A stretch of DNA of 64,000 bases, taken from the NCBI GenBank assembly GCA_003134695.1, contig PLCB01000037.1:1-64000 (forward strand), given 5' to 3'. This DNA is from Candidatus Zemynaea palustris. Lineage in GTDB: Bacteria > Vulcanimicrobiota > Vulcanimicrobiia > Vulcanimicrobiales > Vulcanimicrobiaceae. Positions 34,222-43,622 of the stretch are shown in pieces (the first letter of the stretch is position 1; every line of letters starts with the position of its first letter). Position numbers and translations under genes: made by a program. The notes beneath the pieces were generated by a model. The model had not been told where the DNA came from. It did no database searches and saw only the letters and a list, made by a program, of their open reading frames with translations.

Positions 34222-35913
34222 ATGATCCGGCTCTTGGACGAAACGACCGTCGGGCAGATCGCGGCGGGCGAAGTCGTCGATCGCCCGCTCTCGGTCGTCA
34301 AGGAATTGGTCGAGAACGCACTGGACTCAGGCGCCTCGCGTATCGCGGTCGCTCTGGCGCGCGGCGGCCTCGACGCGATCGAAGTCCTCGACGACGGCGC
34401 GGGCATCCCAAGTGGTGAGCTCGCTCTCGCGTTCGCGCGCCATGCAACCAGCAAACTCAACGGTGCCTCCGATCTCGGGCGTATCACGACACTTGGATTC
34501 CGCGGCGAAGGTTTGGCGAGCATCGCTGCGGTCGCGCGCGTGCGGCTCGCTTCGCGGGTCGCCGCCGACGACGTCGGTTTCACCGTCGACGCGTTCGACG
34601 GCACGGTGTCGCCGCCCGAACCGGTGGCGACCCCACCCGGGACGCGCGTCGCCGTTACGGATCTTTTCGCGAACGTGCCGGTGCGGCGCGAGTATTTGCG
34701 CTCGCCTGCGGCGGAGTTCGCGCGTGTCTCGATCTTTCTCGCGACGCTGACGCTCGGATATCCGCAGGTCGCGTTCTCGCTGGCCCACGATGGACGAACC
34801 ACCTGGATATTTCCGCGCGCAGACTCGCTCGAGCAACGGCTGGCGCAGGTTTTCGGGCTGGTGCCCGCGCGCGCGCTCATCCCGCTCGAAGGGGCCGGCG
34901 ACGCCAACTCGCCACTGTTCGTGCGTGGCTTCGTGAGCCGCCCTGGCCAAGACCGGCCCGATCGCCGCATGCAACACCTCTTCGTCAACGGCCGGCTCTT
35001 GCGCACGACGTTGCTGGCGGGGGCGTGGAGCGCGGGCTATTCGACGTACGCGCTCGTCGGCCGTCAGCCGTACGGCGTCTTGTTTCTCGACATCCCGCCC
35101 GATCAGGTCGACGCGAACGTTCATCCGACCAAGAGCGACGTGCGCTTGCGCTTCCCCGAGCGCGTGACCGAGGCCGTCAGGCGCGCGATCGCCGAGACGT
35201 TGGCGCGCGACGCGAACGAACGTCTGCGTTCGGCCGTCTCGTTCGCACCCGATGCTCCGTTGCGCATGGCCGGCGCGGCTCCCGGATCCGGCGGCGCGGC
35301 CGATGCCGCAGGCGCCGCGAGTTTTGAATTCGCCGGCGAACCGCCGCTCGGCGCGAGCGGCACGCGAGTCGTTGCGCAGCTGGACGACACGTACATTTTG
35401 GCGCTCGATCGCGACGCGCTGGTGCTGGTCGATCAGCATGCGGCGCACGAGCGTATCGCGTACGAGGCGATCGTGCAGCGCGCCCGCGAGCGTGCGCCGA
35501 GCGAACCGCTCTTGGTGCCGTATCTGGTCGAACTGGATGCGGCGCAGGTTCCGCGCTTCGAAGCCATTCGCGAGGCGATGGCCGAGGCCGGCTTCGTCGC
35601 CGAACCGTTCGGTGACAACGCGTATCGCGTCGTCGCGACGCCGGCCGGTTACGGTGCGCGGCGCTTCGATCTGCGCCCATTTCTGGCCGACGTCGGCGAC
35701 GAAATCCCCGGGCTCTCGCCGCACGAACGAATCTGGGCGACCCTCGCGTGTCACTCCGTCGTGCGCGCGGGTGACCGGCTCGAGCTCGCCGAGATGTCGG
35801 CGCTGATCGCGCGCCTCGAGCATTGCGCGAACCCGATGCATTGTCCGCACGGGCGGCCGACGGTCGTGCGGATCGGGGCCGCCGACGTCGCGCGCATGTT
35901 CAAACGGACCTAG
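34222..35913 (+). CDS. mutL: DNA mismatch repair protein MutL
   Basis: A 563-residue MutL with GHKL ATPase motifs: LDETTVGQIAAGEVVDRPLS, KELVENALDSGASRI, VLDDGAGIP, HATSKL and TLGFRGEGLASIAAV. The C-terminal dimerisation domain has LVDQHAAHERIAYE. I do not see the DQHAX2EX4E endonuclease signature complete with its downstream partners beyond this DQHAAHERIAYE core, which itself matches it, and CPHGRP near the C-terminus supports an endonuclease-type MutL. It works with MutS (27557). Confidence 0.96.
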   Translation: MIRLLDETTVGQIAAGEVVDRPLSVVKELVENALDSGASRIAVALARGGLDAIEVLDDGAGIPSGELALAFARHATSKLNGASDLGRITTLGFRGEGLASIAAVARVRLASRVAADDVGFTVDAFDGTVSPPEPVATPPGTRVAVTDLFANVPVRREYLRSPAAEFARVSIFLATLTLGYPQVAFSLAHDGRTTWIFPRADSLEQRLAQVFGLVPARALIPLEGAGDANSPLFVRGFVSRPGQDRPDRRMQHLFVNGRLLRTTLLAGAWSAGYSTYALVGRQPYGVLFLDIPPDQVDANVHPTKSDVRLRFPERVTEAVRRAIAETLARDANERLRSAVSFAPDAPLRMAGAAPGSGGAADAAGAASFEFAGEPPLGASGTRVVAQLDDTYILALDRDALVLVDQHAAHERIAYEAIVQRARERAPSEPLLVPYLVELDAAQVPRFEAIREAMAEAGFVAEPFGDNAYRVVATPAGYGARRFDLRPFLADVGDEIPGLSPHERIWATLACHSVVRAGDRLELAEMSALIARLEHCANPMHCPHGRPTVVRIGAADVARMFKRT

Positions 35914-35917
35914 TATA

Positions 35918-36808
35918 GTGCTCCTCGTCCTCGCCGGCCCGACCGCGAGCGGGAAGACGGAACTCGCACTCGAGTTGGCCGAGCGATACGGTGCCGAGAT
36001 CGTCAGCGCAGATTCGCGCCAGATCTATCGCGGAATGCCGATCGGCACCGCGGCGCCGTCGGCGGAGCAGCGCGCGCGCGTCCCGCATCATCTGGTCGAA
36101 TTCCTCGACCCGCACGAACGGTACAGCGCCGCGCGATTCACCGGCGACGCCTTGCGCGCGATCGCCCAGATCCACGCTCGCGGCCGACGCACGATCGTCG
36201 TCGGCGGGAGCGGATTCTACATCCGCGCGGTCTGCGGCGACGTCGCGCTATCGCCCGCGTACGATCCCGACCTTCGCGCGCGGCTCGCGCACGAGGCGCG
36301 GCTCCATCCGAGCGAGGTTTTGCACACGTGGCTGGCGGTCCGCGATCCGGTTCGGGCTCGAGCGGTCGCCCCGTCGGACCCGTATCGCGTCTTGCGGGCG
36401 CTCGAAATCGCGCTCTCTGGAGAACTCGCGACGTCGAGTGCCGAGTGCGCGCGCCCGTCGCTGCGCTCTCTCGGCATTCCGTTCGTGAAACTGGCGCTCG
36501 ACGTCGACGACGCAGTGCTCGACGCGCGCATCGCGGCGCGCGTCGACGCGATGCTCGCCGCCGGCTTGGTCGAGGAGGCGCAAGGCGTCGGTGCGTTCGC
36601 CGTCGCAGCCGACGCGGTCGGCTATCCGCAAGTGCTCGCATACCTGGCCGGGCACCTGACGGCCAAGGAGTTGCGCTTGCTCTTGGTACGCGCGACGCGC
36701 CGTTACGCGAAGCGGCAGCGTACGTGGTTTCGCGGTGAACCCGGGATGCAGTTCGCTTCGCGCGACGGCGTCGTGCGCAAGGCCAGGGAACTCTGGGGGA
36801 CGGCGTGA
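35918..36808 (+). CDS. miaA: tRNA dimethylallyltransferase MiaA
   Basis: A 296-residue GTG-started enzyme adding the isopentenyl group to A37 of tRNAs, the substrate for MiaB. P-loop LAGPTASGKTELALELAE, the catalytic Asp region EIVSADSRQIYRGMPIGTA, HHLVEFLDPHERYSAARF and VGGSGFYIRAV are present, with the C-terminal RYAKRQRTWFRGE. It starts 4 bases after mutL, and hfq overlaps its stop, giving a mutL-miaA-hfq-dapF operon. Confidence 0.96.
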   Translation: MLLVLAGPTASGKTELALELAERYGAEIVSADSRQIYRGMPIGTAAPSAEQRARVPHHLVEFLDPHERYSAARFTGDALRAIAQIHARGRRTIVVGGSGFYIRAVCGDVALSPAYDPDLRARLAHEARLHPSEVLHTWLAVRDPVRARAVAPSDPYRVLRALEIALSGELATSSAECARPSLRSLGIPFVKLALDVDDAVLDARIAARVDAMLAAGLVEEAQGVGAFAVAADAVGYPQVLAYLAGHLTAKELRLLLVRATRRYAKRQRTWFRGEPGMQFASRDGVVRKARELWGTA

Positions 36809-37101
36809 AGCCGCTTGACATGTCGCTGCGAGAGAACGTGCATCCATCGAGTCGTGCGACGACGTTACAGGATGCGTACCTCGCGGAGGTACGACGCCAA
36901 GCCGTGCCCGTGACCATCTATCTCGTCAACGGATTTCAACTGCGGGGAACGGTCAAGGGGTACGACGCGTTCACCATCGTCCTCGAATACGAACACCGAT
37001 TGCATCTGATTTATAAGCACGCCGTGTCGACGATCTCGCCGCAAGCTCCGCTCAACTCCTCGCTCGGCCTCGACTCCGAAGCCGAACCCGCCCGACCCTG
37101 A
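36805..37101 (+). CDS. hfq: RNA chaperone Hfq
   Basis: A 98-residue Sm-like protein; Sm1 motif QAVPVTIYLVNGFQLRGTVK and Sm2 motif YKHAVSTISP are clear. GTG 36805 overlaps the miaA stop (GTGA); ATG 36820 (MSLRENVH) is an alternative start. Between the two motifs FTIVLEYEHRLHLI differs from the proteobacterial sequence, which bears on the distal and rim RNA surfaces. The position after miaA is the classic one. Confidence 0.94.
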   Translation: MKPLDMSLRENVHPSSRATTLQDAYLAEVRRQAVPVTIYLVNGFQLRGTVKGYDAFTIVLEYEHRLHLIYKHAVSTISPQAPLNSSLGLDSEAEPARP

Positions 37102-37102
37102 G

Positions 37103-37924
37103 ATGAGCGCGACAGTCCGCGAGCTCCCCGTCAGCAAGATGCACGGGACGCACAACGATTTCGTCGTCGTCGACGAAGACGCGTCGCGAGGCCTGTCCTA
37201 CGCCGACTTGGCGCAACGTCTGTGCGATCGCGAGAAGAGCCTCGGCGCGGACGGGTTGCTCGTCGTCGGCCGGCCGCCGGCGGGAATTGATGCGTCCGCG
37301 ACGATGCGCATCTTCAATGCGGACGGCAGCGAAGCCGAGATGTGCGGCAACGGGATGCGCTGCGTCGCGCGCTATCTGGTCGAGCGCGGTGCGCCGAGCG
37401 CGTTCACGGTTGCGACCCTCGCCGGCCCGATCGGAGTCGAGGTCCTGTCGCGCGCGCCGGAGTATCGGGTGCGCGTTGAGGTCGGGACGCCGGACGTCGA
37501 AATCGGCGGAGCCGAGCGCACGCTGGAATCCGCCGGCGTCATCTGGAAATATCGCGCGGTCTCGCTCGGCAACCCGCACGTCGCGATCTTTGTCGACGAC
37601 GTCGCAGCGGTCGACGTCGAACGCGTCGGAGCCGCGCTCGCGACGCATCGCGATTTTCCGCATGGAACGAACGTTCATTTCGTCCAGATACTTGATCCGC
37701 ACCGCGTTCGGGTGCGTCACTACGAGCGCGGCGTCGGCGTCACACAATCGTGCGGTACCGGCTCGGTCGCCGCGGCGGCCGCGGCAATCGTCGCCGGCAG
37801 TGCCGAGTCGCCGGTGACGGTGGAAGTCCCCGGTGGAATGCTCGTCGTCGAGTGGCGCCTTGGCGCGCCGGCGACCTTGACCGGACCGGTCGAAAAGGTT
37901 TTCGAGCGCACGGTCGAGGCATGA
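37103..37924 (+). CDS. dapF: Diaminopimelate epimerase
   Basis: A 273-residue enzyme interconverting LL- and meso-diaminopimelate for lysine and peptidoglycan. The two catalytic cysteines lie in AEMCGNGMRCVARYL and TQSCGTGSVAAAAAA; KMHGTHNDFVVVDE opens the fold. ATG is one base after the hfq stop, and the radical SAM gene overlaps its stop (ATGA). Confidence 0.96.
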   Translation: MSATVRELPVSKMHGTHNDFVVVDEDASRGLSYADLAQRLCDREKSLGADGLLVVGRPPAGIDASATMRIFNADGSEAEMCGNGMRCVARYLVERGAPSAFTVATLAGPIGVEVLSRAPEYRVRVEVGTPDVEIGGAERTLESAGVIWKYRAVSLGNPHVAIFVDDVAAVDVERVGAALATHRDFPHGTNVHFVQILDPHRVRVRHYERGVGVTQSCGTGSVAAAAAAIVAGSAESPVTVEVPGGMLVVEWRLGAPATLTGPVEKVFERTVEA

Positions 37925-39147
37925 TCGCGGTGCGCGCCGGCTTGGCGTACAGCGACGCCGGCGGCCGGATCTACTTTGACGAATCGAGTGCGCCGCTCGC
38001 CGACGGCGGCGCCGTTCGTCCACCGCGCGGCGACGAACTGATTCCCGCGCCGCCCGGGACGGTACCGACGATGCTTCCCGGACGCATGCCGCTCGTCGAG
38101 ACGGCCGAAGGCAAGGCCGAGCGCCGCACCGCGCTCGCTGCGCTGTTGCCGGCCGGCTACACGCGCTTGCTCGTGCCGGCCTATCGCGAACGCGACGGCG
38201 CGCCGACCCTGCCGCTGTTCGGTTATACGTTTGCCTGCTCGATCGAGGACACGTTGCACGTCGCCGCCATAAAGACCGATGAAGGCGAAGACTGGTCCCC
38301 GCGCTATTTCGGCGCCGGCGAACTCGAACGACTGGTCGACGAACGCTGCCGGCGCGACCCCGACAATCGCGTGCTCGCCCAATTGCGCGTCTGCGCGCTC
38401 GACTACGGATGCTTCACCGCGCAAAACGTCTTCCGCGAGCGGGGCGAGGCCGCGCTGCCGGTATCGCCCAAGTGCAACGCACGCTGTCTCGGTTGCATCT
38501 CGGAACTCGACGCCGATGCGGGGATCCCGGCCCCGCAAACCCGCATCGATTTCGAAACGACCGCCGCCGAACTCGCGCGCATCGCCTGCGAGCACCTCGC
38601 CGGTGCGCCGGGCGGGATCGTCTCGTTCGGTCAGGGTTGCGAGGGCGAGCCACTACTTCGCACGCCGGCGCTCGCGTCGGCGATCGCGCAGATCCGCGCG
38701 GCGACGACCGACGGAACGATCAACCTCAACACCAACGGCAGTTTGCCGCGCTCGCTGCGGCGGCTCATCGACGCCGGACTCGACGCGGTGCGCGTCAGCT
38801 TGAACTCGTTTCGCCCGGAGGTGTACGCCAAGTACTACCGTCCGGCGGGATATAGGCTCGAGGACGTCTTGGAGAGCGTTCGGCTCGCGAGGGACGCGGG
38901 GCTGCGCGTCTCGCTGAATCTGCTCACCCATCCGGGGGTGACCGACGAGCGCGTCGAAATCGAAGCCGCCGAATCGTTCCTGCGCGACGTGCGCGTCGAC
39001 ATGGTGCAGACGCGGACGCTCAACATCGACCCCGCGCGCTATTTCGCCGCCGTCGGGCGGCCGGTCGAGCCGCTCGGAATGCGCGTGGCACTCGAACGCA
39101 TCCGCGCTTGCGGGACCGCCCTCGGCAACTTCACGCACACGCACTAG
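37921..39147 (+). CDS. Radical SAM protein of unknown reaction
   Basis: A 408-residue protein with a radical-SAM core in its middle: CNARCLGCISEL is the CxxxCxxC cluster motif (about residue 185), GIVSFGQGCEGEPLL and INLNTNGSLP form the next TIM-barrel strands, and VRVSLNSFRPEVYAKYYRP follows. The N-terminal ~180 residues are a separate, unrecognised domain. The start at 37921 overlaps dapF. The late position of the core is unusual. Reaction not assignable; a role linked to cell-wall or tRNA metabolism is only suggested by neighbours. Confidence 0.72.
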   Translation: MIAVRAGLAYSDAGGRIYFDESSAPLADGGAVRPPRGDELIPAPPGTVPTMLPGRMPLVETAEGKAERRTALAALLPAGYTRLLVPAYRERDGAPTLPLFGYTFACSIEDTLHVAAIKTDEGEDWSPRYFGAGELERLVDERCRRDPDNRVLAQLRVCALDYGCFTAQNVFRERGEAALPVSPKCNARCLGCISELDADAGIPAPQTRIDFETTAAELARIACEHLAGAPGGIVSFGQGCEGEPLLRTPALASAIAQIRAATTDGTINLNTNGSLPRSLRRLIDAGLDAVRVSLNSFRPEVYAKYYRPAGYRLEDVLESVRLARDAGLRVSLNLLTHPGVTDERVEIEAAESFLRDVRVDMVQTRTLNIDPARYFAAVGRPVEPLGMRVALERIRACGTALGNFTHTH

Positions 39148-39150
39148 CAC

Positions 39151-40041
39151 ATGAAAGGACGCTTTGTGATATCCGCAGCGGCCGTCGCGTTACTTCGATT
39201 GACGATCGTTTCGGCGTGCGCCGCGGTTGCGTGTCCGCTCGCGGCCGGCGCGCAGGCGAGCATTCCGACACCGGCTCCTTCGGCGTCGGCGGCTCCGACC
39301 GATCCGTGCTCGGGCGACACGCACCTGCTCGCAGTTCTCAATCGTCCGACGATCGGCTTCAGCGCGTGTGCTGAACCGCGTGGTCGGGTATTGGCGGAGG
39401 TCGGATACCAGAATCAGCTGCAAGGCGGTCCGCTTCCGACGGTGGCGACGCAGTACGCGCAACCATTCATCCGTTTCGGTGCCGGCGATCGCATCGAACT
39501 GGACCTGATCCCGCCGAACTACAACCTGACCCATCCGAGCGGCATGCCGCGCACCGTCGGTTTCAGCGACAGCGGCATCGGAGCGAAGTTCGAGATGCCG
39601 CCGTCAGCGCGAAGCATCTTCGCGATCGACACGTTGCTCACGTTTCCGAGCGGGAGCGGTGGGTTTTCGAATGGCGCCGCCGCCCTGACCGTCAACCTCG
39701 ACGCAGCGTATTCGCTGAGTCCCGTATTCGGCTTTGCAACGACTGCCGGGTTTTCTTCGACGGCTGGGTCGCTCCCGAGTGGATCGAACGCCCGGTACTT
39801 TACGTTCCTGCCGTCGGCCGTGGTGACGGCGCAATTTCCCGGTGCGGTGCAGCTCTACACTGAGGTGGCGCACACCAGCCACGTCGCGCCCGGCGCCGGA
39901 TCGCGCACGATTCTGAACGGCGGCGTGCAAAAGTTGCTGGGTCGGGGCGTCGAGGTGGACGTCGAATTGGGACAGACGCTCAACAATGCCGGCGCGCCTC
40001 GTTATCACTACTTTGGATTCGGTTTCGGTCTCGAGCGATAG
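39151..40041 (+). CDS. Secreted, probable outer-membrane beta-barrel protein
   Basis: A 296-residue protein with signal peptide and Pro/Ala/Ser-rich leader (ASIPTPAPSASAAPTDPC), then alternating beta strands typical of transporter-like barrels: GRVLAEVGYQNQLQG, IRFGAGDRIELDLIPPNYN, FSDSGIGAKFEMPPS, and a C-terminus YHYFGFGFGLER. Two Cys pairs near the mature N-terminus could form a disulfide. Starts 3 bases after the radical SAM gene. Barrel assignment is inference; function unknown. Confidence 0.6.
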   Translation: MKGRFVISAAAVALLRLTIVSACAAVACPLAAGAQASIPTPAPSASAAPTDPCSGDTHLLAVLNRPTIGFSACAEPRGRVLAEVGYQNQLQGGPLPTVATQYAQPFIRFGAGDRIELDLIPPNYNLTHPSGMPRTVGFSDSGIGAKFEMPPSARSIFAIDTLLTFPSGSGGFSNGAAALTVNLDAAYSLSPVFGFATTAGFSSTAGSLPSGSNARYFTFLPSAVVTAQFPGAVQLYTEVAHTSHVAPGAGSRTILNGGVQKLLGRGVEVDVELGQTLNNAGAPRYHYFGFGFGLER

Positions 40042-40084
40042 GTCGCGCCTTGCGAGTCCGCAGGAGCGGTCTCGAGGCGTGTGA

Positions 40085-40756
40085 ATGTACTACGGTTCCC
40101 TTAAGAAGATGTCAAGCCTTGTCATACGTCTCTGGTTCGGTGTCGCGGTCGCGTTCGTCGCCCTGGCGCTCGCGGACCCGCTGACCGAGTGGGCCTCGAA
40201 CGCAGGTCTCTTCGGGGCGGGCAATTTCAGCGATCACAGCAACGCAGACGTTTTCCCAGCCCTCTTTGTCGGGTTCGCGTTTTTCGCACTACACGTCGTC
40301 ATGCGAGCCCGGCACATCAGCCGGCATCATCAAGGCCGTCCGCAAGCTTGGCTGGGAGCGTGGGCCCGCGCGCTCGACGCAAGGACGCTGACGCGACTCT
40401 TGCCGGGCGTCTTTGCAGTACAAATCGGCGCTCTGTACTTGATGGAGACATCCGAACAACTCGTCGTTCTCGGTCACGGCGTCGGTGGGACGGTTTGGCT
40501 CGGCGCGCCGATTCTCGTCAGCCTGACGATCCACGCCGCTTTCTGCGCCATTTCGATGTTCGCCATCTCACGCGTTGTGCGGGCGTTCGCGAAGACGGCG
40601 CTACGGATCGCGCAGGTCGTCGCCGTGCTCGCCGCGCGTGGGCCGCGCGAGAGCGGCCTTGTGCTTCGTCGGCTCCGCTACTCCCCCGCGCCATTCGACT
40701 TTGCTCCGCTCGTGTGCCTTATCGGTGAACGAGCGCCTCCGTTCGCAATTACGTAG
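40085..40756 (+). CDS. Polytopic membrane protein of unknown function
   Basis: A 223-residue protein with about four membrane helices (LWFGVAVAFVALALADPL, VFPALFVGFAFFALHVVM, ILVSLTIHAAFCAISMFAIS and a central LLPGVFAVQIGALYLME). GAGG 7 bases upstream supports ATG 40085. A His-containing segment (RARHISRHHQGR) follows helix 2. I recognise no family. It precedes the LCP gene by 33 bases. Confidence 0.55.
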   Translation: MYYGSLKKMSSLVIRLWFGVAVAFVALALADPLTEWASNAGLFGAGNFSDHSNADVFPALFVGFAFFALHVVMRARHISRHHQGRPQAWLGAWARALDARTLTRLLPGVFAVQIGALYLMETSEQLVVLGHGVGGTVWLGAPILVSLTIHAAFCAISMFAISRVVRAFAKTALRIAQVVAVLAARGPRESGLVLRRLRYSPAPFDFAPLVCLIGERAPPFAIT

Positions 40757-40789
40757 AGTTCACTCTCTTCCACGAACGGAATCTCTCGC

Positions 40790-42054
40790 ATGTCTCGAAG
40801 CTTTCGTCTGCGGCGCGCAAGGTCGCGCCGCAGACGGATCGTCGTTCTCTCCAGCGCTTTTATCGCGGCTGCCCTCATCGGGGCTCTCGCGTGGATCGCC
40901 TTCGTGCCCGCCGGGCGGCAATTCATCGGGGCGGTCGCGACGCGCGTCGCGCTCGGCGATCGGCCGATCAACGTCCTCTTCATCGCCAACAACGCGCGCG
41001 GCGTCAAAGCGAACGATCCTTTGGGTCTGGGTTCGGCCGCCGGTCAGGCCGACGCGATCGTCCTGGTGCACTTCGATCCCGGGGAGCACGCGATCTATGC
41101 GATCACGATCCCCCGCGACACGTTGGTTGCCCAACCCGGATGGCACAACCCCATTCCGAAAATCAAGACGCTGTTCTTCATGGGCGATCAGGAGAAGCCG
41201 CCGCGGGGCCCGCAGCTCTTGTCGAAGGCCGTGGCAGACCTCACCGGCCTGCCCGTCGACGGGTACGTCGTGGCAAATTTCGCGTCGTTCAAAGCTGCCG
41301 TCGATCTGGTCGGCGGGTTGACGATCGACGTGAGGAAGCGGATCTACGATCCGCACGATGCCCACGCGGACTTCAAGCCAGGCGTCCAGCAGATGAACGG
41401 CGCGCAGGTCCTGGCCTTCGTCCGAGTTCGTCAGAATCACGCCGGAAACGACTATCGCATCGACGACTTTCAGCGGATGCAGGCCGAAGTGCAGGTTCTT
41501 GGGTTATTGCGCGATCGCGTGCTCGATCCGAAGAACGCCGCGACGCTCATGCCGCATTTCGTTTCGAGTCTGAAGGGCGACATCGCGACGAACTTCTCTC
41601 AAGACCAACTCGTCGTCTCGGCATCGCGTCGAGCGGCGCGCCGGTCTACCAAGTTCCGCTGGGAACGATCGCCGACGCGATGTCGCTGAGTTCGGCGAAG
41701 ATCCCCGGGGTGAACGCCGATGGAAGAATTTACGGCGCCACCTACGACGTGTTGGACCCGGACAAGATTCAAGCGCGCCTGGCGAAGTTCGGTTCGCACT
41801 CGTCCAGCACCGGCCTGGAGGCGTCGTCGCCGGCGACCATCCCGGTGAAGTTGTACGGGAGCACGCACATGGTGCTCCACTTGCAGCACCTGGGATTTCG
41901 ATTGGTCCGCCGCGCCGGCGGACCCACCGGAGCGAATAGCGTCACGTATCCCTCGAAACATCCGAGTTGGGGCTGGCAAATCGCCCGCGCGCTCGGGACA
42001 GGGAGCGTCGACGTCGAGCCGGGCGACGTCGACGCGGTCATCGCTCGCGAGTGA
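40790..42054 (+). pseudogene. LytR-CpsA-Psr family protein, frameshifted near 41617
   Basis: Frame 1 (40790-41617) encodes a basic N-terminus, one membrane helix (IVVLSSAFIAAALIGALAWI) and most of an LCP catalytic domain (AIYAITIPRDTLVAQPG, GGLTIDVRKRIYD, VLAFVRVRQNHAGNDYRIDD). After NFSQDQLVV the frame turns into Arg-rich nonsense and stops at 41689, while the -1 frame continues with LGIASSGAPVYQVPLGTIAD and a LytR_C-type C-terminal domain (IPVKLYGSTHMVLHLQHLGF) to 42054. Reading both gives ~421 residues, a normal family length. LCP enzymes attach glycopolymers to peptidoglycan. One missing base (GTCGTC[C]TCGGC) explains it; sequencing error and true mutation cannot be separated here. Confidence 0.8.
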
Positions 42055-42097
42055 GGCTGAAAAATGCGGCTTGAGCCACCTGTGGTAGGGCGAACCC

Positions 42098-42853
42098 ATG
42101 CATGACAGTGCGACGCTGCTGATCTCGGCCGTTCTGGCCGTCGGCGTGCTGCACACGCTCGTCCCCGATCACTGGGCTCCGCTCGCGGCGCTCGCGCGAC
42201 GTCACGGCTGGTCGCCGATGCGCACCGCGCTCGCCGCGGCGGGGGCCGGACTCGGCCACGTGAGTTCGACGTTGCTCTTGGGGGTCGCCGTATGGGCGAT
42301 CGGCGTCATCGCTGCGGCGCGCTTCGCCCATCTCGTCGACGTCTCTTCCGCGCTGGCGTTGATCGGATTCGGATTATGGTTCGCCGTCTCGGGCTGGCGC
42401 GAAGTTCACGGCCACGGCGCGCACGGGCGCGATCATTTCGGGCACGCACACCTGCATCGCCATACGGGCAGGTTGCAGCACGCGCACTGGCACGAACATC
42501 ACCCTGAGGACTGGCACGGCGGAGGCGGCGTTGCGGTGTTTCACGAGCACTCGCACTCGGCGAGCGGCCGGACCGCGCTCATGCTGATTCTCGGTTCGTC
42601 GCCGATGATCGAGGGGCTCCCGTTGTTTTTTGCGGCTTCGACCGCCGGTCCGGCGCTCATCGCGGTGATGGCTCTCGTCTTTGCGCTTGCGACGATCGCC
42701 ACGTACGTCGTCGTTACGACCATCGCGACCCTTGGATTGCAGCGGATCTCGTTCGGCCCGGTGGAGCGTTACGGGGAGGTGCTCAGCGGCGTTTTCGTGG
42801 CGCTCGTCGGACTCTACGCGTTGATATCGGCCGTCAACGCAGGCCTGCGCTGA
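42098..42853 (+). CDS. NicO/HupE-like metal transporter with His-rich loop
   Basis: A 251-residue membrane protein with six predicted helices. The first helix region contains HTLVPDHWAPLAALARR, matching the HxxxxDH signature of Ni/Co permeases, and the following helices have GLGHVSSTLLLGV and ILGSSPMIEGLPLFF. Between helices lies a cytoplasmic-type loop with about fifteen His in fifty residues (HGHGAHGRDHFGHAHLHRHT and after). Nickel or cobalt movement is likely; import versus export is undecided. Confidence 0.72.
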   Translation: MHDSATLLISAVLAVGVLHTLVPDHWAPLAALARRHGWSPMRTALAAAGAGLGHVSSTLLLGVAVWAIGVIAAARFAHLVDVSSALALIGFGLWFAVSGWREVHGHGAHGRDHFGHAHLHRHTGRLQHAHWHEHHPEDWHGGGGVAVFHEHSHSASGRTALMLILGSSPMIEGLPLFFAASTAGPALIAVMALVFALATIATYVVVTTIATLGLQRISFGPVERYGEVLSGVFVALVGLYALISAVNAGLR

Positions 42854-42874
42854 ACCTCGCGCAATAGCGGCGGC

Positions 42875-43546
42875 ATGGCCGCACACAAGTCGTCCAAAGC
42901 CTGGGGCGTTGCCTCGAAAAGCGAGCCCCGCTGGCCGGCGTCGCTTGCAGTATTGATCGCCGCGGCGCTCAACTTTGCCCTTCCGGCACGATATTCGATG
43001 GGACCGAGCTGGCTGGAAGGGGTGCTGGTGGTGGTGATCCTCATCCCGCTCATGGTCGCCGCGCCCCGCCGGGTTCCGGAAGAAGGGCGTTGGCAGCAGC
43101 TCCTCGCGGTCGTGCCGATCGCGATCGTCAACGTCTTCAACGTGGCTTCGCTCATCCTCTTGATCCGCGAACTGGTCACCGACTCGAAAAACGTCACCGG
43201 TTCGCACTTGCTCGTCTCCGCGCTCGCGATCTGGGTAACGAACGTCATCGTCTTCGCGCTGTGGTATTGGGAGTTGGACCGCGGGGGGCCCGACGATCGG
43301 ATGCGCGAGTCGCACGCCGCGCCGGATTTGCTCTTTCCGCAGATGATCACGCCCGATTGCAGCCACCCCGACTGGACGCCTGGCTTTCTTGACTACCTCT
43401 ACGTCGCGTTCACCAACTCGACCGCGTTCAGCCCGACGGATACGTTTCCGCTGACGCCCTGGGCCAAAACGCTCTTCACGGTTCAGGCCGTGGTTTCGCT
43501 GGTCGCGATCGCGATCGTCGCTTCGCGCGCCGTGAACATCCTCTAA
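42875..43546 (+). CDS. DUF1345-like integral membrane protein
   Basis: A 223-residue protein with five predicted helices. The C-terminal signature LYVAFTNSTAFSPTDTFPLT, then FTVQAVVSLVAIAIVASRAV, matches the conserved end of DUF1345-type proteins, in which the Asn-Ser-Thr-Ala-Phe-Ser-Pro-Thr segment resembles a channel pore loop. Function uncharacterised. It precedes the potassium operon. Confidence 0.7.
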   Translation: MAAHKSSKAWGVASKSEPRWPASLAVLIAAALNFALPARYSMGPSWLEGVLVVVILIPLMVAAPRRVPEEGRWQQLLAVVPIAIVNVFNVASLILLIRELVTDSKNVTGSHLLVSALAIWVTNVIVFALWYWELDRGGPDDRMRESHAAPDLLFPQMITPDCSHPDWTPGFLDYLYVAFTNSTAFSPTDTFPLTPWAKTLFTVQAVVSLVAIAIVASRAVNIL

Positions 43547-43609
43547 CCGCTAGCGCCTGGCGACCAAAGTCCATCCGTTCGGACGCTCCCACCGACTCCG
43601 CTCCTCTGG

Positions 43610-43622
43610 TATGCTGCCGACG
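43610..43622 (+). promoter_or_regulatory. Candidate extended -10 element for the kdp operon
   Basis: TGGTATGCT matches an extended -10 (TGnTATnnT) 7 bases before the ATG of the first micro-ORF, which would make the transcript nearly leaderless. No convincing -35 is seen. Confidence 0.3.

Noticed and set aside
41600-41640. Programmed -1 ribosomal frameshift in the LCP gene
   Set aside because: No X-XXY-YYZ slippery site and no obvious downstream stem; a simple one-base indel is the plainer explanation.
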